IMG/VR virus record: IMGVR_UViG_3300037882_003154
Location: 1-64,000 of that record
DNA: 64,000 bases
Strand: one strand, 5' to 3'
Source of the DNA: a virus
Shown: positions 16,780 to 25,986 of the stretch, piece by piece
Layout: the number at the start of each line of letters is the position of its first letter
Numbering within the stretch: the first letter of the stretch is position 1
Position numbers and translations under genes: made by a program
Notes under the pieces: model-generated
What the model saw: only the letters and a program-made list of their open reading frames with translations
What the model was told of the DNA's origin: nothing
Database searches by the model: none

Positions 16780-17457
16780 ATGCCAGATAATATTTATGTA
16801 ACACCCGGAACCGGAGTGCTAGTAGCCTGTGATGACATTAGCGGTGTTTTTTACCAAAGGATTAAACTAACAGATGGCACTCCAGATTCTGAACAATACA
16901 TACCTGGAACTAGTGGATTTGGTCTGTATGTAGATGTGCGGAGGCTTCCATCTGGTGATGCTGATTTTGTTAGGACCAAAGGATACTTTAGTATGCCCTC
17001 AGTATCATTTACAAGACCAGCCAACACAACAGCCTATGCTGTAAACGACGCTATATCTGATAGTACAAGCGCCCCATTTGTTGGTGGGTTTGTGTTTCGG
17101 AATGTTGTTGATGGGAACAATAGACACGGCATTATTACTGATGCTATTGTGGTTACTAATAATGATCCAGCCACATTATTACAAGGTGAAATGTTCATAT
17201 TTAATAGTTCTATAGCCAATATAAATGATAATGCCGCCTTTGCTGTTTCCGATCCACATATCAAGAGTTGTTTGGGCAAAATACCATTTACACTAGAAGA
17301 CGTTGGCAATAATGGGTTTTATCATGCACAAAATCTCAATATAGGATTTATGTCTTTGAGTGGTGATTTACGAATGCTCGTAAGAGCTAAAAATGCTTAT
17401 ACTCCAGCGAGTGCCGAACAGCTTACCTTTACTATTAAGGTTATGGAGATCGACTAA
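16780..17457 (+). CDS. Conserved phage virion protein
   Basis: A 225-residue beta-type protein of a widely distributed, poorly characterised phage family. It starts VTPGTGVLVACDDISGVFYQRIKL, then FTRPANTTAYAVNDAISDS, FVFRNVV, GIITDAIVV and an EMFIFN / INDNAAFAVSD section. Members usually lie next to capsid or tail fibre genes and are found in virions. It starts 30 bases after a promoter-like motif and overlaps the next gene at ATG/TAA. Confidence 0.6.
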   Translation: MPDNIYVTPGTGVLVACDDISGVFYQRIKLTDGTPDSEQYIPGTSGFGLYVDVRRLPSGDADFVRTKGYFSMPSVSFTRPANTTAYAVNDAISDSTSAPFVGGFVFRNVVDGNNRHGIITDAIVVTNNDPATLLQGEMFIFNSSIANINDNAAFAVSDPHIKSCLGKIPFTLEDVGNNGFYHAQNLNIGFMSLSGDLRMLVRAKNAYTPASAEQLTFTIKVMEID

Positions 17458-18164
17458 TGTTTAAGCCTTTTGCGGCTCGCTTTGTATCTAGTCACATACC
17501 AACACCACCGGTGTTAGCTACATCTGGCTGTTTATATATGTCTACCAGTACAACCACTGTTAATGAAAATACATCTACTTTTACTGGAATAAACATAGGG
17601 ACGCCACATCTGCATAGAATGGTAATATTGGGCATATGGCATGGCGTAAACGCCGCCCCAACAGCAACCATTAATGGTATTAATTGCTATATCATAAGAC
17701 TAAATGAGTTTAGTATAGGGTATGCTAATGTGCCCCATGATAACACAGCCACTATTACTGTAACCGCCGCTTCTAGCTTGACTAAAGCTGTTAGTGTTTT
17801 TATTGCATATCCACAAAGCCCTATACCATTAGATTTTGTTACAGCTTCAGCCAACACAACCACCAACGCAAATGCTGCTAATATAAAGACACAAGCCGGA
17901 GGGTGTATCATATATTCGGGTGGTCAAAATGCTACGCTAGGAGCTTTTACTACCACATGGAATGGTCCTAATGGCGATCCGGTTAATGAAAGTGTTGATG
18001 CTCAGCTTGAGGCTGGCAGTTATACAAGTGGATTCATAAACATCACCAGAAGTAATGATCTGGGCGATCTTAATATGGCAGAAACAGTTTCGGGCACAAA
18101 GAGGCTAATAACAGTATCGTTTGGACCACCACTAGCCCTGACAAATATATTTAGGTTGGCTTAA
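17457..18164 (+). CDS. Probable virion protein of unknown family
   Basis: A 235-residue protein, rich in Thr, Asn and Ala, with alternating strands (MVILGIWHGVNAAPTATING, AVSVFIAYP, GCIIYSGGQN, LITVSFGPP). Similar beta-sandwich proteins with a TATING-like turn are common in phage virion blocks. It starts at TAATG after the previous gene and overlaps the next by one base, so it is translated with them. Confidence 0.55.
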   Translation: MFKPFAARFVSSHIPTPPVLATSGCLYMSTSTTTVNENTSTFTGINIGTPHLHRMVILGIWHGVNAAPTATINGINCYIIRLNEFSIGYANVPHDNTATITVTAASSLTKAVSVFIAYPQSPIPLDFVTASANTTTNANAANIKTQAGGCIIYSGGQNATLGAFTTTWNGPNGDPVNESVDAQLEAGSYTSGFINITRSNDLGDLNMAETVSGTKRLITVSFGPPLALTNIFRLA

Positions 18165-19708
18165 TGATTTTATTGTTTTTCCCACCGGCACAAGAGCAGG
18201 GTGGACAGCCGACCACGATTTTAGGTGCATCGGATTTGTATGGTGTGGGTGGTATACTGTCTGCTGATATACAGAATGTCATTAGTGGTAGTGCTAGTAT
18301 ACAAAGCCTGGGGATCGTTTATAATACACCCTCATTGTCTATTAATTCAATAGTAGATATGTATAATGTGGGAACATTAGCTAATAATGGTAGACTTGAC
18401 ACCGTGAGTTATAATAGCCTATTGATGTCTGGAAAGATTCTTAATGATCCCTTTGTAAATATTGACGGTAGAATTAATGTGGGGACCGTAGGACAAGTAT
18501 TGGGCGATTCTATAAATACGATAAGATCGTTGGTCGAATTACAGACTTTGGGTGTAATATCTCCAGAGGCTATTGTTAGTGCGGCTGGTCAAGTTGAAGG
18601 AAATGCCAATCTATCACACATTGAAATACTATTGGCTAATTCACGATTGTTGATTGATAGTAATCAGTGGTTCCTAAATAAGGGCGATCTAGTTCCACTC
18701 GTCACTATGAACATTGGTGGCGTTGGTCCATTAAATATGGTTGGGGCTCTTGCTAACAATAGTCAACTTAATATCATGGGATTTAATAGGCTCACATCTA
18801 TAGGACTAATATCTCCTAATATTACATTAAATATACAAGCGAGTGATGATCTATCTGTAGTTGGAAAAATCCTTAATATCCCATCCCTCAATATTGGTGG
18901 TGGTATTGGACTGGTTAATGTGGGGCTTTTATATAATAATTCTTTTGTGTCCATTGGCTCAACAATAAAATTGAGCAATGTCGGGGTACTGATCAATGAT
19001 AACAGATTAAATATTGGAGCCCATGATAACCTAACCTCCGTTGGTATTATATATCCCAGTGTATCTGTCGGTATATCACAGAATATCAACTTATTATCTA
19101 TTGGCGATTTGAGAAATATCCCACAACTAAATATTAGTGGAAAGACAGAACTGATAAATATTGGGATTTTACATAATAGATCTTTGGTATCTATTGCATC
19201 AGCCACAAGGCTTTCTAATATTGGTTTCATTAGCCCAGAAACAGTAATTACAGTGGCAGGACAAGTTATTGCCAACTCTGATTTGTCTGCTATTGGTGTT
19301 TTGGGTGCAAACCCATATTTGAGTTCGTTAGGGGCTACTAGACTAGAAAATATTGGCTTTTTGAGTGGTGCTGGTGGCTTTATAATTGATGTACAGGCTG
19401 GTCTACTAGCAATAGGGCTTTTGGGTGGTGTCGCATCTGTAAATCAGGGCGGATATGGTGATCTGGGTGCTGTGTCTATTGCTGATATCAATGCTAAATT
19501 AGATATATTGTCTAATAATATATTTACAAATATTGCACAAATATATGGGACATCAACACAAGCGGTCATAGCCACACAGGATTTTAATGCCAATCTATAT
19601 GTTATTTCTGACATAGGGGTTTTGGTCAATACCCTATTGAGTGAACAGTGGCTGTTCCAATATATTGTTTATATAGATCAAACCAAGCCCTTTGTTTTAC
19701 AGATATAA
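18164..19708 (+). CDS. 20-residue-repeat solenoid-like virion protein 2
   Basis: A 514-residue protein made of about 18 to 20 tandem units. Many units are exactly 20 residues long, for example those ending VGLLY, VGVLI, VGIIY, IGDLR, IGILH and IGFIS. A few are 24 residues and contain a VAGQV or AAGQV insertion. The unit pattern is (N/P)-x-x-(L/V)-x-(I/V)-x-x-x-x-x-L-x-x-(I/V)-G-x-(I/L). This strict register implies one turn of a parallel beta-solenoid per repeat. The C-terminus (LFQYIVYIDQTKPFVLQI) matches the end of the 15473 protein. No known repeat family is recognised. Likely an elongated fibre or surface protein. Confidence 0.75.
   Translation: MILLFFPPAQEQGGQPTTILGASDLYGVGGILSADIQNVISGSASIQSLGIVYNTPSLSINSIVDMYNVGTLANNGRLDTVSYNSLLMSGKILNDPFVNIDGRINVGTVGQVLGDSINTIRSLVELQTLGVISPEAIVSAAGQVEGNANLSHIEILLANSRLLIDSNQWFLNKGDLVPLVTMNIGGVGPLNMVGALANNSQLNIMGFNRLTSIGLISPNITLNIQASDDLSVVGKILNIPSLNIGGGIGLVNVGLLYNNSFVSIGSTIKLSNVGVLINDNRLNIGAHDNLTSVGIIYPSVSVGISQNINLLSIGDLRNIPQLNISGKTELINIGILHNRSLVSIASATRLSNIGFISPETVITVAGQVIANSDLSAIGVLGANPYLSSLGATRLENIGFLSGAGGFIIDVQAGLLAIGLLGGVASVNQGGYGDLGAVSIADINAKLDILSNNIFTNIAQIYGTSTQAVIATQDFNANLYVISDIGVLVNTLLSEQWLFQYIVYIDQTKPFVLQI
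18250..19380 (+). repeat. Coding array of 20-codon repeats
   Basis: The repeats of the 18164-19708 gene correspond to about 60-base units. The protein register is kept better than the DNA, so the units are old rather than recently amplified. Units with GGTGGT and TTGGT-rich hinge codons encode the Asn-Ile-Gly turns. Confidence 0.65.
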
Positions 19709-19712
19709 AAGG

Positions 19713-19725
19713 GTGTATTTATAAA
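19713..19725 (+). promoter_or_regulatory. Late-promoter-like motif
   Basis: GTGTATTTATAAA follows the previous stop by five bases and starts 40 bases before the ATG at 19753. This is the best match to the consensus. Confidence 0.7.
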
Positions 19726-19752
19726 TGAAATACCAATTTACAGGAAGCAAAT

Positions 19753-20067
19753 ATGTCTGTATCTGACCAAATTAGAGTAAACGATATAGGAACGACACTG
19801 CGGTTTACCGTACAAGATGGTCCCGATGTTGTTAATATATCTGCCGCAACTACCAAGCAACTTATTTTCACTAAACCAAACGGTGTGGTTTTGACCAAAG
19901 ATGCTACCTTTCTAACCGATGGCACCGATGGCATTTTATATTACACTGCTATTGCTGGCGATTTAGATACATGTGGCATTTGGCAAGCCCAAGCCTATTT
20001 AGTATTTCCTAGCTCATCATATAAAACAAGTATTATTAAATTTACAGTACACAGGAATTTATCATAA
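19753..20067 (+). CDS. Baseplate upper protein-like immunoglobulin-type domain
   Basis: A 104-residue single domain. The pattern IGTTLRFTVQDGPDVVNIS, QLIFTKPNGVVLTKDATF, TDGTDGILYYTAIAGDLD and GIWQAQAYLVF matches the N-terminal domain of phage baseplate upper proteins (BppU type), which attaches receptor-binding parts to the tail. It opens the neck/tail unit. It could also be a small head-tail accessory. Confidence 0.65.
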   Translation: MSVSDQIRVNDIGTTLRFTVQDGPDVVNISAATTKQLIFTKPNGVVLTKDATFLTDGTDGILYYTAIAGDLDTCGIWQAQAYLVFPSSSYKTSIIKFTVHRNLS

Positions 20068-20571
20068 ATGTGGCAAAATGAAATGGTAAGGATCGTCAGA
20101 CACATAATAGGCGATTTGACCGAGCCCTATAATTATGATGATGCAAGACTGGAAGAGTGTCTTTTGGTGAGTGCTCAGTTGGTGCTGGGGGAGGTGGATT
20201 TTAGTGTAACTTATACAATAGACGTAGATCAGTGTACATTTTCACCAGATCCCACAGAAGGGACCAAAGACCAAAACTTTATACTTTTAGTAACATTAAA
20301 AACCGCTTGCTTAATATCACAATCAGAGTATAAAACAAAAGTAAGGGGTGGCTCTGGAATGGTTGTAAGAGACGGTCCTACAAGCATAGATACCAAAGGC
20401 AATATTGAGGCTTATAAAGATAGTGCAAAAACAGTGTGTCAACAGTATGAAGACTCTAAGAACAATTTCTTGGTTACTGGTGATGCTGGCGGGGTAGGCA
20501 GGGGGATCTTGGGACCATTTTCCTCTGATGTGGTGTGGACCAGTGCATATTACAGAAATGAAAGATGTTAA
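20068..20571 (+). CDS. Neck/head-completion protein candidate
   Basis: A 167-residue protein immediately after the BppU-like gene. The N-terminus is helical (IVRHIIGDLTEPYNYDDARLEECLLVSAQLV) as in gp6-type connector or adaptor proteins, with a helix-loop region later (EAYKDSAKTVCQQYEDS). Size and position before other neck proteins suit a head-tail connector ring. Not recognised at sequence level. Confidence 0.5.
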   Translation: MWQNEMVRIVRHIIGDLTEPYNYDDARLEECLLVSAQLVLGEVDFSVTYTIDVDQCTFSPDPTEGTKDQNFILLVTLKTACLISQSEYKTKVRGGSGMVVRDGPTSIDTKGNIEAYKDSAKTVCQQYEDSKNNFLVTGDAGGVGRGILGPFSSDVVWTSAYYRNERC

Positions 20572-20589
20572 TTTAATAGGAGGTGACTT

Positions 20590-20802
20590 ATGGCTGTTCA
20601 ATCTATTTCAAAAGTAATTGCTAATAATCCTGTTGTTAATGGTAGGGTGGTTACTGCTGTACAAAAGACCGGGGCATATCAGACAGGACCCGATGTGTCA
20701 ACACTGAGAAATTTTCAGGGGGCTCCGGTGAGTACGAATGATTTTACTAGACTCAACACTCGTTATAATTTGCGTTGGGACGACCCTACCTATTATGGAT
20801 AA
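20590..20802 (+). CDS. Small neck-region protein
   Basis: A 70-residue protein with an unusually strong RBS (AGGAGGTGACTT before ATG). No domain is recognised. It ends five bases before the next gene. Small proteins with such signals in neck modules are often abundant structural or chaperone proteins; its role here is unknown. Confidence 0.6.
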   Translation: MAVQSISKVIANNPVVNGRVVTAVQKTGAYQTGPDVSTLRNFQGAPVSTNDFTRLNTRYNLRWDDPTYYG

Positions 20803-20807
20803 TTTAG

Positions 20808-21314
20808 TTGGCATTCTCTATTCCTAGTGGGATCATTAACCAATATCAAGAAGTTGTCGATGCTATCATTAATGATTTGGGCAAAGACATTACACTGGTA
20901 TATCCACCCAAACAGGTGGCATGTACGAATTGTGTGGCTGATACTATAGGCAATAAGCCGGGCAGCCACTATATTACTGGGATGCCTATTCCAACATTTA
21001 AGACTGTTGGATGTGAGCAATGTGGCGGTACGGGTTACAGGGCTCAGGAAGCTACGGAAGTTATTAGGGCTAATTTGTATTGGGCTCCTAAAGATTTTAT
21101 TAAGCTAATTCCTGGTGTTGATATACCTAATGGGGCTGTGGCAATGAGATCTTTTTTACATCAACTACCTAAATTAGAGAGATGTGATACTATTTTAGCC
21201 CACAATGGATTAGTGGGTTACGGAATGATTAGACTAAGAAGGACCAAAGATTACATTCCACAAGGATTGGGTATAGATAGATATGTCTGGACTTTTTGGA
21301 CAAGAATAAACTAG
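20808..21314 (+). CDS. Neck protein with a zinc-ribbon-like motif
   Basis: A 168-residue protein with a TTG start. Cysteines at about 38/41 (CTNC) and 68/71 (CEQCGGTG) form a zinc ribbon with a DnaJ-like CxxCxG turn. The rest is beta-type (LYWAPKDFIKLIPGVD, GMIRLRRTKDYIP). Similar Cys-rich head-closure proteins are found in large siphophages next to the tail terminator. The assignment is based on context. Confidence 0.55.
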   Translation: MAFSIPSGIINQYQEVVDAIINDLGKDITLVYPPKQVACTNCVADTIGNKPGSHYITGMPIPTFKTVGCEQCGGTGYRAQEATEVIRANLYWAPKDFIKLIPGVDIPNGAVAMRSFLHQLPKLERCDTILAHNGLVGYGMIRLRRTKDYIPQGLGIDRYVWTFWTRIN

Positions 21315-21323
21315 GGCTTTTTT

Positions 21324-22055
21324 ATGACATTGGCAATAAACCTAAAGCTTTTAACCACACAGCCCGAAATGCTATCTATGATATCTGGGGCTCTGGCTGT
21401 TGAAATCAATAAAAGAATTAAATCAAGACTGGATGTTGCAAAAACAGAAATTCAAGCAATGGTAAAAAAAAGATTAATAGAAGCCCCAGAATATAAGTCG
21501 TTAATGGGTGACTCTACCACATCGTCTTTAAGGGCTCACTTTGGGCTTATTTCACCAATTTCGGTAGTTACACCGATCATTGAAACATGGCTAAATAATA
21601 TAAAGCTAGAACACAAAGAATTTAAGGGTGTTAAGACAGGTAAGCTTAAGGGGTCCCTGAAACTTAGCGTGATTAAGTCTTCATATTTGGATGTGAAATC
21701 CCTACCAACAGCGTCTTATACTTCTAAGCCCTCTAACCATTTAATCCCTTGGCTAGAATGGCTGTTAGAAAGTGGAACGACCCTATTGATAAAAGACTAC
21801 GGTATTACATTTGATATTAATGAGGGCTCATTTCAGGGTTTGTTTAGATCTAGATCGGGTCAGGCTATTATGGTTGGAAGCAAAGATGCTGATAATCAAC
21901 TGCATAAAACATTTGGCTTGGAACCACTAAAGGGGTCGTTTAGTTGGAGCGTGCCGCCAGAGTATGCGGGCACCAAGAATGATAATTGGGTTACAAGGGC
22001 TTTGGTTGGAATAGAGCCCCAGATATCCAAGATATTTGCGGGGATGTTTGAATAA
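21324..22055 (+). CDS. Tail completion / HK97 gp10-like protein candidate
   Basis: A 243-residue protein. It has a helical N-terminal half (ALAVEINKRIKSRLDVAKTEIQ) and a segment LIPWLEWLLESGT that is typical of gp10-like tail completion proteins, followed by FRSRSGQAIMV. Position between neck and tail tube supports a role in joining head and tail. It overlaps the next gene at TAATG. Confidence 0.55.
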   Translation: MTLAINLKLLTTQPEMLSMISGALAVEINKRIKSRLDVAKTEIQAMVKKRLIEAPEYKSLMGDSTTSSLRAHFGLISPISVVTPIIETWLNNIKLEHKEFKGVKTGKLKGSLKLSVIKSSYLDVKSLPTASYTSKPSNHLIPWLEWLLESGTTLLIKDYGITFDINEGSFQGLFRSRSGQAIMVGSKDADNQLHKTFGLEPLKGSFSWSVPPEYAGTKNDNWVTRALVGIEPQISKIFAGMFE

Positions 22056-23020
22056 TGCCCACGTATACACTACTTAAAGGCGCCGCAGAGTTTGGCAACA
22101 ACTTAATAAGCAACCAGCTAGAAGTCAATATAGCAGACTTTTTTAGCTGGGGGCTTTTGAATGTGGGCAGCTTTTTTAATGTCAACATGCCTACTTCTGG
22201 TGTTTATGGTGGTGACTTTAGTAGACTTAGACCAGTTAAAGACCCCAACTTTAATGATGGTCAAATATGGGAGTCGGCACGTAGCAATTGGGTATGGGAA
22301 AGTGGGCTGGAGTATTCACAACAGCCTATTAGGGTTTCTGGTATTACTGTAAATAATACTTTTTATCCCCAAAATACTACCGGTACTTATGGTCACTATA
22401 TCGACTATCCAAAAGGTAGAGTGGTATTTAATAGTGCTATCTCTACTAGTTCTGTTGTCAAAGCCCAATACAGTTATAAGTGGGCTAATTTCCTAACTTC
22501 AAACGCCCCATTTTTTAGGGACATACAATTTAGGTCTGCTAGGGTAGATGATAGTACGTTCCTACAATTTGCCTCTGGTTATTGGTCCCAGCTATCTCAG
22601 AACAGAGTGCAGCTACCAGCCGTTATGATTGAATCTACTAGCAGATTTAGCTTTACTGGTATGGAATTGGGTGGTGGTCATTATTTAGACAAAGATGTTT
22701 TATTTTATGTGATGGCTGAAACCAAGTGGGAAAGAAATAATTTGGCAGATATGATAGCCTATCAAATAGATAAAAAAATATTTATGTATAATGTGGATTT
22801 AGTAGCCCAAAACAATAAATTCCCATTAACTCCACTTGGATCTATTAGCAGTAATGCCCTAACGTATCCACAGTTAATAAGAGAAACCGGAGATTCGGGA
22901 TTTAGGTATAAAGAACTTATTTTTAAGAATGTGGTGGGGCAAGAGATTGGAGTAGATAGCCAGAACCTATACCTTGGGCTGATTAGGGTTACTTTCCAAG
23001 TTAGAATGCCGGAAATTTAG
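22055..23020 (+). CDS. Conserved tail/neck protein of large phages
   Basis: A 321-residue protein beginning MPTYTLLKGAAEFG. It has the sequence pattern DPNFNDGQIWESARSNWVWES, GITVNNTFYP, YGHYIDYPKGRVVF and AQYSYKWANF, as in conserved proteins of large tailed phages encoded between neck proteins and the tail tube. It probably belongs to the tail terminator or upper tail; the molecular function is unknown. It is the last gene before the tail tube promoter-like motif. Confidence 0.6.
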   Translation: MPTYTLLKGAAEFGNNLISNQLEVNIADFFSWGLLNVGSFFNVNMPTSGVYGGDFSRLRPVKDPNFNDGQIWESARSNWVWESGLEYSQQPIRVSGITVNNTFYPQNTTGTYGHYIDYPKGRVVFNSAISTSSVVKAQYSYKWANFLTSNAPFFRDIQFRSARVDDSTFLQFASGYWSQLSQNRVQLPAVMIESTSRFSFTGMELGGGHYLDKDVLFYVMAETKWERNNLADMIAYQIDKKIFMYNVDLVAQNNKFPLTPLGSISSNALTYPQLIRETGDSGFRYKELIFKNVVGQEIGVDSQNLYLGLIRVTFQVRMPEI

Positions 23021-23030
23021 TCTACGAATG

Positions 23031-23043
23031 GTGTATTTATCTA
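23031..23043 (+). promoter_or_regulatory. Late-promoter-like motif before the tail tube gene
   Basis: GTGTATTTATCTA starts 58 bases before the ATG at 23089. Confidence 0.6.
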
Positions 23044-23088
23044 ATGAAGTACACAAAAGTGAAATCCCTGTCAGCAAAGAGATAATAT

Positions 23089-24186
23089 ATGGGTTCAAGA
23101 ATTTTCTTCGCTTGCCAAGCTGTTGGTGCCGCATTAGATGGTACAAACTCATTTAGCGCCATTCATGGCGTTCAAAGTGTTGGTATTACTACCACATTTA
23201 ACCTTGAACAGGTATTTGAACTAGGTCAGCTTGAGCTCTATGAAAACATAGAGAATATTCCAGACATTGAAATGTCACTGGAGAAGGTGTTAGATGGATA
23301 TGCAACGCCATATTTATATGCTACTCGTAATGCTGCTGGCACATCTTTAACCGCTCGTGGTGTTAAAAAGTCTACGTTTGCCCTTTCAATTTTTGAAGAC
23401 GCCCAAGACAATGCTTCGGGCACCCCGGTTTCTCAGGTTGTAATGAGTGGTTTGTTTACATCTCAGTTGACATACAACTTCCCTGTTGAAGGCAACTTCT
23501 CTGAATCTATGTCATTGGTGGGTAATAACAAGTTTTGGATTACTGGTACTGGTGGCGCCTATACATTTACTAATCCATTTACTGGTGGTGACTCTCCCTA
23601 TTCATTAACCGCTTCTGGTGGTGTCAATAGAAGAGAGAATATGATGTTTACACCAACCGTGTCCACATTGGATGCCAATAGCCAAATCGCTGATCCGCAT
23701 TGCACAATTTTACCAGGAAATATTCAGGGTATTACATCATCTGGTACAAACCCAAAACAATCCGATGGTTCTAGATCTGCGCACTTGCAAGATGTTACAG
23801 TGTCCACTAACTTTGGACGAGAAGCTATTTTTGAGCAGGGTCGCAAAACACCTTATTTCAGATTCATTACATTCCCAATCGAAGTTACCACATCTATTGG
23901 GGCTCTATCAACCCAGGGCGATCTTGTTGGCGCTACCGAAGACGGTGTGATTAGCGCCGGATCTAACCTTAGAGACTATAGCATTAGAATCGCTTGTAGA
24001 GAAGGCTTAAGATTAGATCTTGGGACAAAGAATAAGCTAAGCTCTGTCTCTTATGGTGGTGGTGATACGGGTGGTGGAAATGTGATAGTATCTTACAATT
24101 ATAGTAACTTTAATATCATGGCGGTGGCTCACATCAATGATATTACACCGACACTACGTCCGGCAAATGGTGGACTTGACAATTAG
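23089..24186 (+). CDS. Major tail tube protein
   Basis: A 365-residue protein with the layout of a siphovirus major tail protein: LDGTNSFSAIHGVQSVGITTTFNLE (N-terminal arm), EKVLDG, and a beta-rich core in which the strand LTYNFPVEGNFSESMSLVG forms part of the tube wall. It is placed before chaperone-like genes and the tape measure, as in most siphophages. Arg codons are relatively CGN-rich, which indicates strong expression. It has a promoter-like motif of its own. No sheath gene follows, which argues for a non-contractile tail. Confidence 0.7.
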   Translation: MGSRIFFACQAVGAALDGTNSFSAIHGVQSVGITTTFNLEQVFELGQLELYENIENIPDIEMSLEKVLDGYATPYLYATRNAAGTSLTARGVKKSTFALSIFEDAQDNASGTPVSQVVMSGLFTSQLTYNFPVEGNFSESMSLVGNNKFWITGTGGAYTFTNPFTGGDSPYSLTASGGVNRRENMMFTPTVSTLDANSQIADPHCTILPGNIQGITSSGTNPKQSDGSRSAHLQDVTVSTNFGREAIFEQGRKTPYFRFITFPIEVTTSIGALSTQGDLVGATEDGVISAGSNLRDYSIRIACREGLRLDLGTKNKLSSVSYGGGDTGGGNVIVSYNYSNFNIMAVAHINDITPTLRPANGGLDN

Positions 24187-24238
24187 TGGTTAATATAAAC
24201 AAAGATAAAGTGGACAAATTTACTAAGAGGGATCAATA

Positions 24239-24880
24239 GTGGCAAACATATCTTTTTATACCACAAATGGTGTGTCTCAAGCCATTAACAACCTCTCAGG
24301 ATCAGGGCTGGGTTTCTATGGCTCTACCTTCGGAAACAGTGTAGCTGTAGGCTCATATCAACAAACCACTTTCGTTACTAATAGTGCTGGGACCACACAG
24401 GGCGTACAGGCTGCGAATGTTAGGTTTGCCGCCCCTAGTAGTGGTATTGTTGGATCTTCAACAACTGGCATACCATTGACTGCCATTCCTAATTTTCAAT
24501 CTACTCTTAATATTAGGTTTGATCATAGTTCTGCCGTTCAAGTTCAAAATGGTATTATAAAAATATATGATAGGGTTAATGTAAATAGTGCTGCTTCAGG
24601 AGTGACTACAAAGTTAGCGGAAATTATACATGTTGATCCCGTACAAAATAACAATGGCAGCGGTGATACAAGTTGGGTTACATTCTCTGGTATTGCCGCT
24701 GCTGGCGGTCAGACGTTGAGCTTAGCCCCATCTCCTGGGGCTTCAGGGTTCTGGGCTGGTAATGGCAGCAATAGTGTTAGACCCGATGCGGTACACGATT
24801 GGTATTTAGCTATATCAGTGAGCCCAGATAGCATTTCATCGAAACTTTTTTCGCTTTTCATGTCCGTTGAATATCTCTAG
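24239..24880 (+). CDS. Tail protein of unknown family
   Basis: A 213-residue protein with a GTG start (after AGAGGGATCAATA). Glycine-, serine- and asparagine-rich and beta-type (IRFDHSSAVQVQNGIIKIYDRVN, WVTFSGIAAAGGQTLSLAP). It lies directly after the tail tube. It may be a second tail tube or an ornament protein. No family is recognised. Confidence 0.55.
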   Translation: MANISFYTTNGVSQAINNLSGSGLGFYGSTFGNSVAVGSYQQTTFVTNSAGTTQGVQAANVRFAAPSSGIVGSSTTGIPLTAIPNFQSTLNIRFDHSSAVQVQNGIIKIYDRVNVNSAASGVTTKLAEIIHVDPVQNNNGSGDTSWVTFSGIAAAGGQTLSLAPSPGASGFWAGNGSNSVRPDAVHDWYLAISVSPDSISSKLFSLFMSVEYL

Positions 24881-24917
24881 TGCATTAATAGGCTAGCAAT
24901 AACATTACTTTTTACAA

Positions 24918-25979
24918 GTGGAAAACAATAGGATCGAATACTATTTAAATCAGATAGCCCTGGGCTATTTGAAATTTAAATATCAAAACACACATTTCAA
25001 AGTTACACATCCATCTATGGAATCTAGATGTGATGCTGATGTTATATATTCTGAAATACTAGAGATGGCTTATTTGGATGGTCTATATACAGACCAAGAG
25101 CTAAAATATTTCTTATATGAAATGGATATATGGTCAGACCACAAAGAAGAAATGGTGGAATCTTTGAAAAGGGACATAGAAGAATTTAAAGTAAAGATGT
25201 ATCAGCTCACTCTTAAAGAAAATGAAATGGAAGTAGCCCGAAGAGCCCTTAGAATTGCTGAGTCCACTTTAATGCGACTATTCAAAGAGAGACACTCATA
25301 TGATTACATATCGGCTAGGGGCACGGCTAAAATAGCTAGGGAAAACTATCTTTTGTTGTCATCCTTAAAATATAATGATAATCAAAGGGTATTTGATGAC
25401 ATTAATAATGAACAGACAAATGTGTTGATACCACTGGTGTCTTTTTGCTACACGAAGAGAATACCGGAGCAGGATATTAGGTTTATCTCTAGATCAGAGC
25501 CCTGGAGAACCACATGGGTTTTGGGCAAAGACCCACAATCCATATTCACTAAATCTATTATTGATTTTACTGATGACCAAAAATCCTTATGTGCTTTTTC
25601 AAGATTTTATGATAATGTCTATGAGTCTTGTGACTGTCCACACGAAACTATTATTGGTGATGATGATTTGTTAGATGGATGGCTCATATTACAAAAAAGA
25701 AAAAGAGACAAAGAACAAAATGTGAGATTGGTTGACAATAAAATCTCTAAGATGGATAAGATTAAGAATGCAGACGAAGTGTACGTGATAACCGATAACA
25801 AGGATATGGCTGCAAAGATTGATGATATGAACGATATTGGGGCTAAGATTATAAAGGGTCAGAGGCTCAATACACTAAAAAAGAAGGGCGTGGTTAATGA
25901 ACTGGAAATGCCCGATGTTAAACAAAGACTAGTCTCAGAGGCGCAAGCCAAGATAATACAAAGACTGAAAGGAAGGTAG
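24918..25979 (+). CDS. Probable tail assembly protein
   Basis: A 353-residue protein with a GTG start. Long charged helices (residues 65-125, WSDHKEEMVESLKRDIEEFK onward) and a C-terminal basic region. It precedes two more helical genes and the tape measure, where tail assembly chaperones (lambda gpG/gpT) are encoded in siphophages, but it is larger than usual. No domain is recognised. Confidence 0.5.
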   Translation: MENNRIEYYLNQIALGYLKFKYQNTHFKVTHPSMESRCDADVIYSEILEMAYLDGLYTDQELKYFLYEMDIWSDHKEEMVESLKRDIEEFKVKMYQLTLKENEMEVARRALRIAESTLMRLFKERHSYDYISARGTAKIARENYLLLSSLKYNDNQRVFDDINNEQTNVLIPLVSFCYTKRIPEQDIRFISRSEPWRTTWVLGKDPQSIFTKSIIDFTDDQKSLCAFSRFYDNVYESCDCPHETIIGDDDLLDGWLILQKRKRDKEQNVRLVDNKISKMDKIKNADEVYVITDNKDMAAKIDDMNDIGAKIIKGQRLNTLKKKGVVNELEMPDVKQRLVSEAQAKIIQRLKGR

Positions 25980-25986
25980 GGCTCTT

